A DNA stretch of 57,834 bases from VRUE01 sp036271315. GTDB taxonomy: Bacteria > Actinomycetota > Thermoleophilia > Solirubrobacterales > 70-9. Both the position numbers and the translations under genes were made by a program. How positions within the stretch are numbered: the stretch's first letter is position 1; the number at the start of each line of letters is the position of its first letter. The notes beneath the pieces were generated by a model. The model searched no databases, had not been told where the DNA came from, and worked only from the letters and a program-made list of their open reading frames with translations. Of this stretch, positions 16,797 to 25,163 are shown in pieces. The stretch spans positions 1 to 57,834 of the forward strand of contig DATBAV010000028.1 in the NCBI GenBank assembly GCA_036271315.1, written 5' to 3'.

Positions 16797-18110
16797 TTGG
16801 CGATCGGGCGCAAGCTCTTCGGAACCGATGGGGTCCGGGGAGAGGCTGGAACCTTTCTCACCGCCGAGCTGGCAACGTCGCTGGGCAAGGCCGCTGCCGC
16901 ATCGCTCGAGGTCGAGCGGCCGCAAGTGCTGATCGTCCGCGACACGCGCGAGTCCGGGCCGATGCTCGAGTCGGCCCTGGCTGCCGGGATCGCCGCCGCC
17001 GGTGGCGACGCCCTGCTCGGCGGTGTCCTGCCGACTCCCGCCGCAGCGGTGCTGGTCAAGCGCCTCGGCCTCGACCTCGCCGCGGTCGTCTCCGCCTCGC
17101 ACAACCCCTACCGCGACAACGGGATCAAGTTCTTCTCCGCGCTGGGCACCAAGCTCGACGATGGGGCCGAGGCGCGGATAGAGGCGCTGCTGGATGTCGA
17201 GGCCGAGGCCGCCGAGCCCGGCCAGGTTCGGGAGCTCAACGGCGGCCTCGAGGATTACCTGCGGGCGCTGCAGGGCGCCTTTCCGCTCGATCTCTCCGGC
17301 CGGCACGTGCTGCTTGACTGCGCCAACGGCGCCACCTTCCGCGCCGCGCCGGCGATCTTCGAGCGGCTCGGCGCCACGGTCGAGATGATCGGCACCGAGC
17401 CGGACGGGCGCAACATCAACGAGGGTTGTGGCTCCACCCACCTCGAGCATCTCGCAAGTGCGGTCGCCGACTCCGAGGCGACGATCGGCTTCGCCTTCGA
17501 CGGCGACGGCGATCGCGTCCTCGCCGTCGACGGCAGCGGTCGTAGTCACGACGGCGACGAGTTGATCGCCCTGATCGCGCGCGGGATGGCCGGGCGGGGA
17601 GAGCTGCCCGGCGGCGTCGCGGTGACCGTGATGAGCAACTACGGCTTCCACCAGGCGATGGAGCAGGCCGGGATCGAGGTCGCCGTGACCAACGTCGGCG
17701 ACCGCTACGTGCTCGACGAGCTGCGCGAGCGCAACTGGGCGCTCGGCGGCGAGCAGTCGGGCCACATCATCGACACCCGCATCGTCGCCACTGGCGACGG
17801 CATTGCGGCTGCCCTGGCGACGATCCGCGAGCTCGGCGGCGGCGACCTCGCCGCGGTGGAGACGATGGAGAAATTGCCGCAGACGCTGGTCAACGTCAAG
17901 GTGGCGGACCGCGAGGCGATCGCCGGCGCCAAGCCGGTCTGGGAGGCCGTCGAGCGCGAGGAAGAGGCGCTGGAGGGACGCGGCCGGGTGCTCCTGCGCC
18001 CTTCCGGCACCGAGCCGCTGGTGCGGGTGATGGTCGAGGCGCCGACCGCCGAGGAGGCCGACTCGGTTTGCGAGCGGCTTGTCACTCTGGTCCGCCAAGA
18101 GCTCGCCTAG
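16797..18110 (+). CDS. glmM: phosphoglucosamine mutase
   Basis: A 437-residue GlmM interconverting glucosamine-6-phosphate and glucosamine-1-phosphate on the way to UDP-GlcNAc. It has the phosphoserine loop SASHNPYRDNGIKFF (S101), metal loop FDGDGDR, sugar loop GGEQSGH and phosphate loop RPSGTEPLVRV. The TTG start lies 8 bp after rpsI, and glmS follows after 31 bp, giving an rplM-rpsI-glmM-glmS order that couples translation and cell-wall precursor genes, as in other actinomycetes. Confidence 0.95.
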   Translation: MAIGRKLFGTDGVRGEAGTFLTAELATSLGKAAAASLEVERPQVLIVRDTRESGPMLESALAAGIAAAGGDALLGGVLPTPAAAVLVKRLGLDLAAVVSASHNPYRDNGIKFFSALGTKLDDGAEARIEALLDVEAEAAEPGQVRELNGGLEDYLRALQGAFPLDLSGRHVLLDCANGATFRAAPAIFERLGATVEMIGTEPDGRNINEGCGSTHLEHLASAVADSEATIGFAFDGDGDRVLAVDGSGRSHDGDELIALIARGMAGRGELPGGVAVTVMSNYGFHQAMEQAGIEVAVTNVGDRYVLDELRERNWALGGEQSGHIIDTRIVATGDGIAAALATIRELGGGDLAAVETMEKLPQTLVNVKVADREAIAGAKPVWEAVEREEEALEGRGRVLLRPSGTEPLVRVMVEAPTAEEADSVCERLVTLVRQELA

Positions 18111-18141
18111 ATCCGCGGCCTCTACCCTTAATCGCCTCCCT

Positions 18142-20001
18142 ATGTGCGGAATCGTTGGATATGTCGGCGCTCGCCCCTGCCTGGACCTCCTGGTCGCAGG
18201 GCTCGAGAAGCTGGAGTACCGCGGCTATGACTCGGCCGGGATCTCGGTCATCGACGATGACCGGATCGACAGCGTGCGCGCCGTCGGCAACCTCGACAAC
18301 CTGCGCGCCGCCGTGGCCGAGCAGGCCGAGAGCCGCGGTGGCGTCGCGATCGCGACCTCCGACGCGACGACCGGTGTCGCCCACACCCGCTGGGCCACCC
18401 ACGGTCGCGTCACCGAGGAGAACGCCCACCCGCACGGCGACTGCACGGACCGCATCCACATCGTCCTCAACGGCATCGTCGAGAACCACGCCGAGCTGCG
18501 CCGCGAGCTGGGCGAGCAGGGCCACCACTTCAGCTCCGAGACCGACGCCGAGATCGTCTCCCACCTGATCGAGCGCAACTACGACGGCGACCTCACCGCC
18601 GCGGTGCGGAAGTCCTTCGGCGAACTGCGCGGCCACTACGCCTTCGTCGCCATGCACGCCGACGAGCCGGGGCACCTGGTCGGCGCCCGCAAGGAGTGCC
18701 CGCTGGTTGCCGGCGTCGGCGAGGGCGAGGCCTTCCTCGCCTCGGCGATCCCCGCTTTCCTCGCCGAGACGCGCGAGGCGGTGGCGATCGAAAACGACGA
18801 GATCGTCAGCATCGACGCCTCCGGGGTGACGATCACCGACGCCGAGGGGAACCCGGTCGAGCGCGGCCGCGAAGAGATCTCCTGGGACGAGGCGGCGGCC
18901 GAGAAGGACGGTTACGAGACCTTCATGCTTAAGGAGATTCACGAACAGGCCGACGCCGTCGCCGAGACGATCGCCGACCGCCTGCCCGACGACGAGCGCG
19001 TCGATCTCTCCGAACTCGAGCTGGACGAGGAGTACCTGCGCGGCGTGCAGCGGATCGTGATCGTCGCCTGCGGCACCTCCTACCACGCCGGTCTCGTCGG
19101 CCGCTACGCGATCGAGGAGTGGGCGCGGGTGCCGGTCGAGATGGACATCGCCTCGGAGTACCGCTATCGCAACCCGGTGATCGGCAAGCACGATCTGGTG
19201 ATCGGCATCACCCAGTCGGGCGAGACGGCCGACACCCTGGCGGCGATGCGCCTTGCCCGCGAGAACGGCGCCAAGGTGCTGGCGGTGACCAATGTGATGG
19301 GCAGCCAGGCGACCCGCGACGCCGACACCGTCCTCTACACGCGCGCCGGCCCGGAGGTCAGCGTCGCCGCGACCAAGACCTTTGTCGCCCAGGTTGCCTC
19401 GATGTACCTGCTTGGCCTGCGACTGGCCGAGGCGCGGGGCACGATGCCGCTGTCGCGCATCGCCGAGCTGGTCGCCGAGCTGAAGTCGATTCCATCCAAG
19501 ATCGACGCGACGATCGCCGCCAGCGAAGGCCCGGCGCGAGAGATCGCCGCCGCCCAGGCCGAGCACGAGTTCTTCCTCTACCTCGGCCGCCACATCGGCC
19601 TGCCGGTCTGCCTCGAGGGGGCGCTGAAGCTGAAGGAGATCTCCTACATCCCGACCGATGCCTACGCGGCGGGGGAGATGAAGCACGGGCCGATCGCCCT
19701 GCTCGACGAGTCGACGCCGGTGATCTGCGTCGCCACCGACAGTCCCGTCCTCGACAAGGTCCTCTCCAATGTCGAAGAGGTCCGCGCCCGCGGCGCGGAA
19801 ACGATCGCGATCGTCACCCAGGGTGACAAGCAGGCTGTGGCGGTGGCCGACCAGGCGGTCGAGGTCGCGCGTACCGACTGGATCCTGCAGCCGATCCTCG
19901 CGATCTTGCCGCTGCAGTTGATCGCCTACGAAATCGCTCGCGCTCGCGGACTCAACGTCGACCAGCCGCGCAACCTGGCTAAGACCGTAACTGTCGAGTA
20001 G
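18142..20001 (+). CDS. glmS: glutamine-fructose-6-phosphate aminotransferase
   Basis: A 619-residue GlmS making glucosamine-6-phosphate. The N-terminal class II glutaminase begins MCGIVGYVG with the catalytic Cys directly after Met; two SIS domains follow (CGTSYHAG; ITQSGETADT; TKTFVAQVASMY), and the C terminus ends QPRNLAKTVTVE as in the family. ATG 18142 is fixed by the need for Cys at position 2. A -10-like TACCCT at 18123-18128 suggests its own near-leaderless promoter. No glmS ribozyme fits in the 31-bp gap. Confidence 0.97.
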   Translation: MCGIVGYVGARPCLDLLVAGLEKLEYRGYDSAGISVIDDDRIDSVRAVGNLDNLRAAVAEQAESRGGVAIATSDATTGVAHTRWATHGRVTEENAHPHGDCTDRIHIVLNGIVENHAELRRELGEQGHHFSSETDAEIVSHLIERNYDGDLTAAVRKSFGELRGHYAFVAMHADEPGHLVGARKECPLVAGVGEGEAFLASAIPAFLAETREAVAIENDEIVSIDASGVTITDAEGNPVERGREEISWDEAAAEKDGYETFMLKEIHEQADAVAETIADRLPDDERVDLSELELDEEYLRGVQRIVIVACGTSYHAGLVGRYAIEEWARVPVEMDIASEYRYRNPVIGKHDLVIGITQSGETADTLAAMRLARENGAKVLAVTNVMGSQATRDADTVLYTRAGPEVSVAATKTFVAQVASMYLLGLRLAEARGTMPLSRIAELVAELKSIPSKIDATIAASEGPAREIAAAQAEHEFFLYLGRHIGLPVCLEGALKLKEISYIPTDAYAAGEMKHGPIALLDESTPVICVATDSPVLDKVLSNVEEVRARGAETIAIVTQGDKQAVAVADQAVEVARTDWILQPILAILPLQLIAYEIARARGLNVDQPRNLAKTVTVE

Positions 20002-20030
20002 GCGCGGCCGCGCTACTCTTTCTCGCCAAC

Positions 20031-21599
20031 ATGGTCAAATTTCGTTACGCCATTCCAGTCTTCGCCGCGATCGTCGCACTCTTGATCGTCGGCTGCGGCA
20101 GCAGCAGTAGCGACAGCTCTTCCAGTGGCTCGGAATTGGCCAACCTCGCCTCGCCCGGCTCGCTCGTCTTTGTCGAAGCTCAGCTGCGGCCGAAGGGCGA
20201 ACTGCAGCAGAACACCGACTCGGTCGCGAAGTCCTTCACCGGCGGCGAAGGACTGGGTCAGTTCATCATCTCCGAACTGGAAAGCTCGGCTCGCGCCGAA
20301 GGCGAATCCCTCGACTTCGCCAAGGAAGTCGAACCGTGGTTGGGCGAAAAGGGTGGCGTCGCCTTCGAACACCTCGAGGCCGGTGAACTCTCCGAACCGC
20401 TGATCGTCGTCCAGACCACGAACGCCGCAGCCGCCCAAGCCTTCGTCGATAAACACGCCACACAGGGCAAGAGCCAGTCAAAGAGCGTCTCCTACGATGG
20501 AGTCAAATTCGAGGTTGGCGGCCCGGAAGACAACGCGGTCGGCCTGGTCGGCGAAACCGTCGTTCTCGCCCAGAGCGAAAAGGAATTCAAAGCAGCGGTC
20601 GACGCCTCGAAGGGCGAATCTCTTGGCGGCGAAGACCGCTTCCAGAAAACGATCGCCAACGCATCGAACGGCGGGCTCGCCGATATCTACGTCGACGTCG
20701 GCGGGATCATCGAGCAGTCCGAAAACGACGAATCGGCGGCCCAGGCCAAAGGGGTCCTGCAGGCGGCGGGCATCGACCCGAGCGAAGCGACCGCGGTGGC
20801 GAGCGTTATTCCCCAGTCGAATCAGATCGTGGTCGACCTGAGCAGCGAACTGGACGGTCGGGAAGCCCCGACGGGTAACGCCTCGAAGCTGCTCGGCTCG
20901 CTGCCGGCCGGTTCCTTCGCCGCCTTCTCCACCTCCAAATTCAGCACGCAGCTGAAAGAAGCGATCGACAACCTCGACGAAGAAGGCATCCCACCGGACC
21001 TGAAGCCTGGCGAACTGAAGAGCTCCCTGGAACAGGCGGGGGTCAACCTCGACAAAATTGCCGACTCACTTGAAGAAGCCGCTGTCTTCGCCGAAGGCAA
21101 CAGCCGCAGCAGTCTCGGCGGCGCCATGGTCGTGACCAGCAAGTCGAGCGAAGCCGCCGACGCGGTCGCCAGCCTCGGCACGCTGCTGCGGAGCGCCCAC
21201 GTTCCCGGCATCACCGCGGTCGGCGGCAAGGTAAGTGGCTTCTCGGTCAGCAGCAGCAATCTCGGCGACAAGCCAATCGTCGTCGTCGCCAAAGACGACC
21301 GAATCGCGATCGGCTACGGCCTGGCGCCGGCCCTGGCCATTCTCAACAGTGGCTCGGGGGCGACCCTTTCGAGCACCCCCGGCTACAAGGCGGCGGTCTC
21401 GGCGTTGGGCAAGACGCCGATTAGCGCCTACGTCGACGGCCCGGCAGCGCTGAGCCTGGCCGAAGCCCTCGTGCCCCGTTCCAAGACCGACTTCTGGCAA
21501 GCCGTTCCCTACCTGAAGAAGATCACCTACATCGGCATCGGCAGGGGTGCGAGCGACGAAGTGGCGACCGCGAAGCTGATCGCGGGCATCGGCAAATAA
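20031..21599 (+). CDS. DUF3352-like lipoprotein
   Basis: A 522-residue lipoprotein. The signal peptide ends in lipobox LIVGC (C22) and is followed by a Ser-rich linker. The rest is a repeated alpha/beta architecture with several segments of the type FAAFSTSKF and ISAYVDGPAAL, like DUF3352 proteins of actinobacteria and cyanobacteria, whose function is not known. It uses GAA for Glu noticeably more than the GAG-rich neighbours, a bias I also see in coxB. A TACTCT hexamer at 20014-20019 ends 11 bp before the ATG. Confidence 0.75.
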   Translation: MVKFRYAIPVFAAIVALLIVGCGSSSSDSSSSGSELANLASPGSLVFVEAQLRPKGELQQNTDSVAKSFTGGEGLGQFIISELESSARAEGESLDFAKEVEPWLGEKGGVAFEHLEAGELSEPLIVVQTTNAAAAQAFVDKHATQGKSQSKSVSYDGVKFEVGGPEDNAVGLVGETVVLAQSEKEFKAAVDASKGESLGGEDRFQKTIANASNGGLADIYVDVGGIIEQSENDESAAQAKGVLQAAGIDPSEATAVASVIPQSNQIVVDLSSELDGREAPTGNASKLLGSLPAGSFAAFSTSKFSTQLKEAIDNLDEEGIPPDLKPGELKSSLEQAGVNLDKIADSLEEAAVFAEGNSRSSLGGAMVVTSKSSEAADAVASLGTLLRSAHVPGITAVGGKVSGFSVSSSNLGDKPIVVVAKDDRIAIGYGLAPALAILNSGSGATLSSTPGYKAAVSALGKTPISAYVDGPAALSLAEALVPRSKTDFWQAVPYLKKITYIGIGRGASDEVATAKLIAGIGK

Positions 21600-21605
21600 G
21601 TCTCG

Positions 21606-21962
21606 ATGAGCTCGGGCGTCGGGATCGACCTGCTCGAGATCGATCGCCTGGAGCGAGCGCTGAGGCGGCACCCGCGCCTCGCCGAGCGCGTCTTCACCCG
21701 CGCCGAGCGTGAGTACGCCGAGGCCCGAGCGCGACCGGCTCGCCACCTGGCGGCTCGCTTTGCCGCCAAGGAGGCGGTGGTCAAGGCGCTTGGCCTCAGC
21801 GGGGGCTTCGGCCTGGGTCAGATAGAGGTGGTTGCCGGCGAGCCGCCGATCGTGAGGCTCTCGGGCGGAGCAGCGGATGCCGCCGCGGGCAGGCGGGTCG
21901 AGATCTCGCTGACCCACTCGCGCGACTTTGCGGCGGCGGTGGCAATCGTCGACACTGCCTGA
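21606..21962 (+). CDS. acpS: holo-[acyl-carrier-protein] synthase
   Basis: A 118-residue AcpS transferring phosphopantetheine from CoA to ACP. The motif GIDLLEIDRLE at the N terminus carries the metal-binding Asp, and FAAKEAVVKALG is the second signature. The gene is followed after 1 bp by nnr, the common actinobacterial order acpS-nnr-alr. Confidence 0.93.
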   Translation: MSSGVGIDLLEIDRLERALRRHPRLAERVFTRAEREYAEARARPARHLAARFAAKEAVVKALGLSGGFGLGQIEVVAGEPPIVRLSGGAADAAAGRRVEISLTHSRDFAAAVAIVDTA

Positions 21963-21963
21963 G

Positions 21964-23430
21964 ATGGAGTCGTGGCTCAGCCCCCTCTTCGACGCTGACG
22001 GGATCCGGGCGGTCGATCGATGGGCGATCGAGGAGCAGGGCATCGCCGGTGCCCACCTGATGGAGGCGGCGGGCACAGCGCTGGCCGAGGCCGTCGCCGG
22101 CCTGGCTCCGCAGGGTCCGGTGCGAATCGTCTGCGGCAAGGGAAACAACGGTGGCGATGGCCTGGTCGCGGCGCGGCACCTGCGGGGCATGGGTTTCGAG
22201 GTCGAGGCGCTGGAGTTGGAGAAGGCCGAGTCGGGCGACCTCGATGCTTGGCTGCAGGGGTCAGGAGCCGTGGTCGACGCGATCTTCGGCACCGGCTTTA
22301 AAGGCGCGGCGCGAGAGCCGGCCGCTGGCGCGATCGAGGCGATCAATCGCTGCGGCGCCCCGACGATCGCCTGCGACATCGCTTCGGGCGTCGATGCCTC
22401 CAGCGGCGAGATCGAGGGTGCCGCGGTCGAGGCCGATCTCACGGTCAGCTTCCACGCCGCCAAGCTCGGCCACCGGGTCGCGCCCGGCAAGTGGCACACA
22501 GGCGAGCTGTGGGTTGAGCCGATCGGCATTCCGGATGGCGCGCCGAGCGCCCCTGTCGCGGGGACGATCGCGCCCGGTGTCCTCGGCCTGCTGCCTAGGC
22601 GCGGGCCGCGATCGACCAAGTTCAGTTCGGGCCAGGTGGCGATCGCCGGTGGCTCGCGCGGGTTGACGGGGGCGGTGAGGATGTCCTCGCTGGCCGCGAT
22701 CCGCGCCGGCGCCGGCTACGCGACCGTCGCCGTGCCCGCCGATCTCGAGGCGATCTTCGAGGGCTCGCAGCCGGAGGTGATGTCGGTTGGCTGTCCGGGT
22801 GGCGACGGCTGCCTGGCGCCGGCCGGCTTGAAGGCGATCCGCAAGGCCTTCGAGCGCGCCGCGGCGGGCGTGCTCGGCCCCGGCATGGGCCGTGACCCCG
22901 GCAGCGTGGCGCTGGCCCGCGAAGCGGTTGCCACGATCGAGGCGCCGCTGGTGGTCGACGCCGATGGCCTCAACGCCTTCGCCGGCGAGATCGCCCTGCT
23001 CGGCGAGCGCGGCTCCCCGACCGTCCTCACCCCACACGCGGGGGAGTTGGGCCGGCTGCTCGGCCGCCCCTCCGATGAGATCGCCGCCAAGCGGCTCGCG
23101 GCGGCACGCGAAGCCGCGAGCGTGGCCGGGGCGATCGTCGTGCTCAAGGGCGACGACACGATCGTCACCGACGGCGAGCGGGTCGCGGTCAACGCGCTCG
23201 CTGCTCCGGCCCTTGCAACGGCCGGTACCGGCGACGTCCTCTCCGGCATCGCCGCGGCGATGCTGGCCCGCGGGCTCGAGCCGTTCGCGGCCGCCTGCGC
23301 CGCCGTATTCGTCCATGCCCGGGCCGGTCACGAGGCCGCCCGCAGGATCGGCCTGGTCGAGTCGGTGATCGCCACCGACGTGATCGACTCGATCCCGGTG
23401 GGAATGCGTGCCGGCGTGCCGGTCGAATAA
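21964..23430 (+). CDS. nnr: bifunctional NAD(P)HX epimerase/dehydratase
   Basis: A 488-residue fusion of the YjeF N-terminal epimerase domain (GKGNNGGDGLVAARHL near residues 58-73; CDIASGVDASSG) and the C-terminal ribokinase-like dehydratase (LTPHAGELGRLLG; TAGTGDVLSGIAAAML). Together they repair hydrated NAD(P)H. ATG 21964 follows the acpS stop directly. Confidence 0.94.
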   Translation: MESWLSPLFDADGIRAVDRWAIEEQGIAGAHLMEAAGTALAEAVAGLAPQGPVRIVCGKGNNGGDGLVAARHLRGMGFEVEALELEKAESGDLDAWLQGSGAVVDAIFGTGFKGAAREPAAGAIEAINRCGAPTIACDIASGVDASSGEIEGAAVEADLTVSFHAAKLGHRVAPGKWHTGELWVEPIGIPDGAPSAPVAGTIAPGVLGLLPRRGPRSTKFSSGQVAIAGGSRGLTGAVRMSSLAAIRAGAGYATVAVPADLEAIFEGSQPEVMSVGCPGGDGCLAPAGLKAIRKAFERAAAGVLGPGMGRDPGSVALAREAVATIEAPLVVDADGLNAFAGEIALLGERGSPTVLTPHAGELGRLLGRPSDEIAAKRLAAAREAASVAGAIVVLKGDDTIVTDGERVAVNALAAPALATAGTGDVLSGIAAAMLARGLEPFAAACAAVFVHARAGHEAARRIGLVESVIATDVIDSIPVGMRAGVPVE

Positions 23431-23464
23431 CCTCGTACGAATAAGGGGCCTGCGCGTCGGCTCC

Positions 23465-23500
23465 GGTCACGAAGAATCAGATATGCACGTTCCCTCCGCC
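23465..23500. repeat. dispersed repeat, copy C
   Basis: GAAGAATCAGATATG (23471-23485) followed by a diverged CACGTTCCCTCCGCC. It shares its core with the copies near 32076 and 56757. It lies in the 81-bp gap between nnr and the CBS gene, in the same strand orientation as the other two copies. Confidence 0.6.
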
Positions 23501-23511
23501 GACACTTGCCT

Positions 23512-23976
23512 ATGAAGACTGCCGCCGAGATCATGGACGCCGATGTGCCCACCGTCTCGCCCGAGGCCGACGCCCGGGCAGCGATCGAGCTGCTGGCAAA
23601 GACCGAGATCGGCGCTCTGCCGGTGATCGACAAGGAGCGCAAAGTGGTCGGCATCGTCAGCGAGTCGGACCTGATCCTCAGCGACGAGGAGGCCGACCTG
23701 CATCTGCCGCACTACCTCAACATCATGGGCGGAATCGTCTTCGTCGGCTCGATGAAGGGCTTTGAGAAGCGCCTCGACAAGGCCTTTGCGACCAAGGTCT
23801 CCGAGCTGATGACCGCCGATCCGATCGTCGCTCGCAGCGACGATGACGCCGAGACCGTCGCCCGCACGATCGCCGAGAAGCACCACAACCACCTGCCGGT
23901 TGTCGACAGCGAGGGCCGCCTCGCCGGGCTCGTCACCCGGGCCGACGCGTTGGCCGCGCTAGTCGCCAGCGATTAG
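23512..23976 (+). CDS. tandem CBS-domain protein
   Basis: 154 residues forming one CBS pair: the first with AAEIMDADVPTVSPEADARAA and GALPVIDKERKVVGIVSESD, the second with VSELMTADPIVARSDDDAE and HLPVVDSEGRLAGLVTRAD. CBS pairs sense adenosine ligands. A segment of about 30 residues with LPHYLNIMGGIVF between the domains is typical of this subtype. ATG 23512 is preferred over TTG 23506. It sits between nnr and alr, and its target is unknown. Confidence 0.85.
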   Translation: MKTAAEIMDADVPTVSPEADARAAIELLAKTEIGALPVIDKERKVVGIVSESDLILSDEEADLHLPHYLNIMGGIVFVGSMKGFEKRLDKAFATKVSELMTADPIVARSDDDAETVARTIAEKHHNHLPVVDSEGRLAGLVTRADALAALVASD

Positions 23977-23980
23977 TCCG

Positions 23981-25090
23981 ATGGAGCGGGCAGTAGCCCG
24001 GATCGACCTTGGCGCCGTCGAGCGCAACTGCGCCCGACTGAAGGCCGAGCTGGGCGCGGACAGCGAGCTCTGCGCGGTGGTCAAGGCCGACGGTTACGGC
24101 CACGGGGCCGACGCCTGCGCCACGGCAGCGCTCGCCGGCGGCGCCACCCGCCTTGCCGTCGCCACCGGTTCCGAGGCGGCGCTGATCGGCCGCCGCTTCC
24201 CCCAGGTACCGCTGTTGGCCATGGGTGCGCTCACCCCTGGCGATCTCGAGGACGCGCTCGCCGCCGGTGCCGAGATCGCCGTCTGGCGCGAGGGCTTCCG
24301 TGCCTTTGCCGGCGCGCGCGGCCGGGCGCAGGGGCGGCGGGTCCGGGTTCACGTCAAGTTCGACAGCGGCATGGGCCGGCTCGGCAACCCCGACGAGGCG
24401 GAGGTGCTGGCGCTCGCTCGTGCCTGTGCCGAGGACCCGCACCTGGTGCTGGCGGGGATCTGGAGCCATTTCGCCAGCGCCGACGAACCTGACTCGGATT
24501 TCTTCGATCGGCAGCTCGAGCGCTTTGCCGCGGTTGTCGAGGCCGTCAAGGACGAGTTCCCTGAGGTCACCGCCCACGCCGCCAACAGCGCTGCGGTCTT
24601 TCGCGATCGGCGCGCGCACTTCGATATGGCCCGCTGCGGCGTCGCCATCTACGGGCTCGATCCTTTTCAGGGCGATCCGGCCGAGCGCGGGCTCGAGCCG
24701 GCGCTCTCGCTGCGCTCCTACGTCGCCGATGTCAAGCGCTTTCCGGCGGGGGCAAGCGCCGGGTACGGGCAGACCTGGCGCGCCCCGGCTGAGACCTGGG
24801 TCGGCGTCCTGCCCCTCGGCTACGGCGACGGTGTGCGGCGCGGGCTCTCCAACAATGCCGAGGTGCTGATCCGCGGCCGTCGCCACCCCCTCGTCGGCAC
24901 GGTCTCGATGGACAACGTCACCGTCGATCTCGGCCCTGACACCGAGGTCGAGCCCGGCGATGAGGCGGTGCTGATCGGCGGTCAGGGCGAGGAGTCGATT
25001 CGCAGCGAGGAGGTGGCTGGGCGCCTGGACACGATCAACTACGAGGTCACCTGCGGGATCTCAGCCAGGGTGCCGCGGGAGCCCCTGTGA
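23981..25090 (+). CDS. alr: alanine racemase
   Basis: A 369-residue PLP enzyme making D-alanine for peptidoglycan. The PLP lysine is K35 in VVKADGYGHG, and the catalytic tyrosine is Y262 in SAGYGQTW. It has FDSGMGRLG, LPLGYGDGVRRG and MDNVTVDLG, all family blocks. It starts 4 bp after the CBS gene. Confidence 0.95.
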   Translation: MERAVARIDLGAVERNCARLKAELGADSELCAVVKADGYGHGADACATAALAGGATRLAVATGSEAALIGRRFPQVPLLAMGALTPGDLEDALAAGAEIAVWREGFRAFAGARGRAQGRRVRVHVKFDSGMGRLGNPDEAEVLALARACAEDPHLVLAGIWSHFASADEPDSDFFDRQLERFAAVVEAVKDEFPEVTAHAANSAAVFRDRRAHFDMARCGVAIYGLDPFQGDPAERGLEPALSLRSYVADVKRFPAGASAGYGQTWRAPAETWVGVLPLGYGDGVRRGLSNNAEVLIRGRRHPLVGTVSMDNVTVDLGPDTEVEPGDEAVLIGGQGEESIRSEEVAGRLDTINYEVTCGISARVPREPL

Positions 25091-25146
25091 GCGTCCCGAT
25101 CGTCACGGTGATCGCCGGGGGTTCGAAGCCGTGGCGATCGGGACGC
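25091..25146. repeat. 18-bp inverted repeat between alr and cca
   Basis: Arms 25091-25108 and 25129-25146 pair along all 18 positions with one T-G wobble, around a 20-nt loop. The left arm begins at the base after the alr stop. No T-tract follows, so it is not a classical intrinsic terminator; it could be a mobile palindrome or an RNA-stability hairpin. Confidence 0.8.
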
Positions 25147-25163
25147 GAACGCGAGGTTCTCCA

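Noticed and set aside
20000..20025. GCGCGGCCGCGC followed by TACTCTTTCTC as an intrinsic terminator after glmS
   Set aside because: The stem has a bulge, there is no real T-run, and the downstream part is better read as a -10 box for the next gene.
25109..25128. GGTTCGAAGCC in the hairpin loop, resembling a tRNA T-loop
   Set aside because: No D-arm, anticodon arm or 7-bp acceptor stem can be arranged; the segment is only 56 nt and is explained by one long stem.
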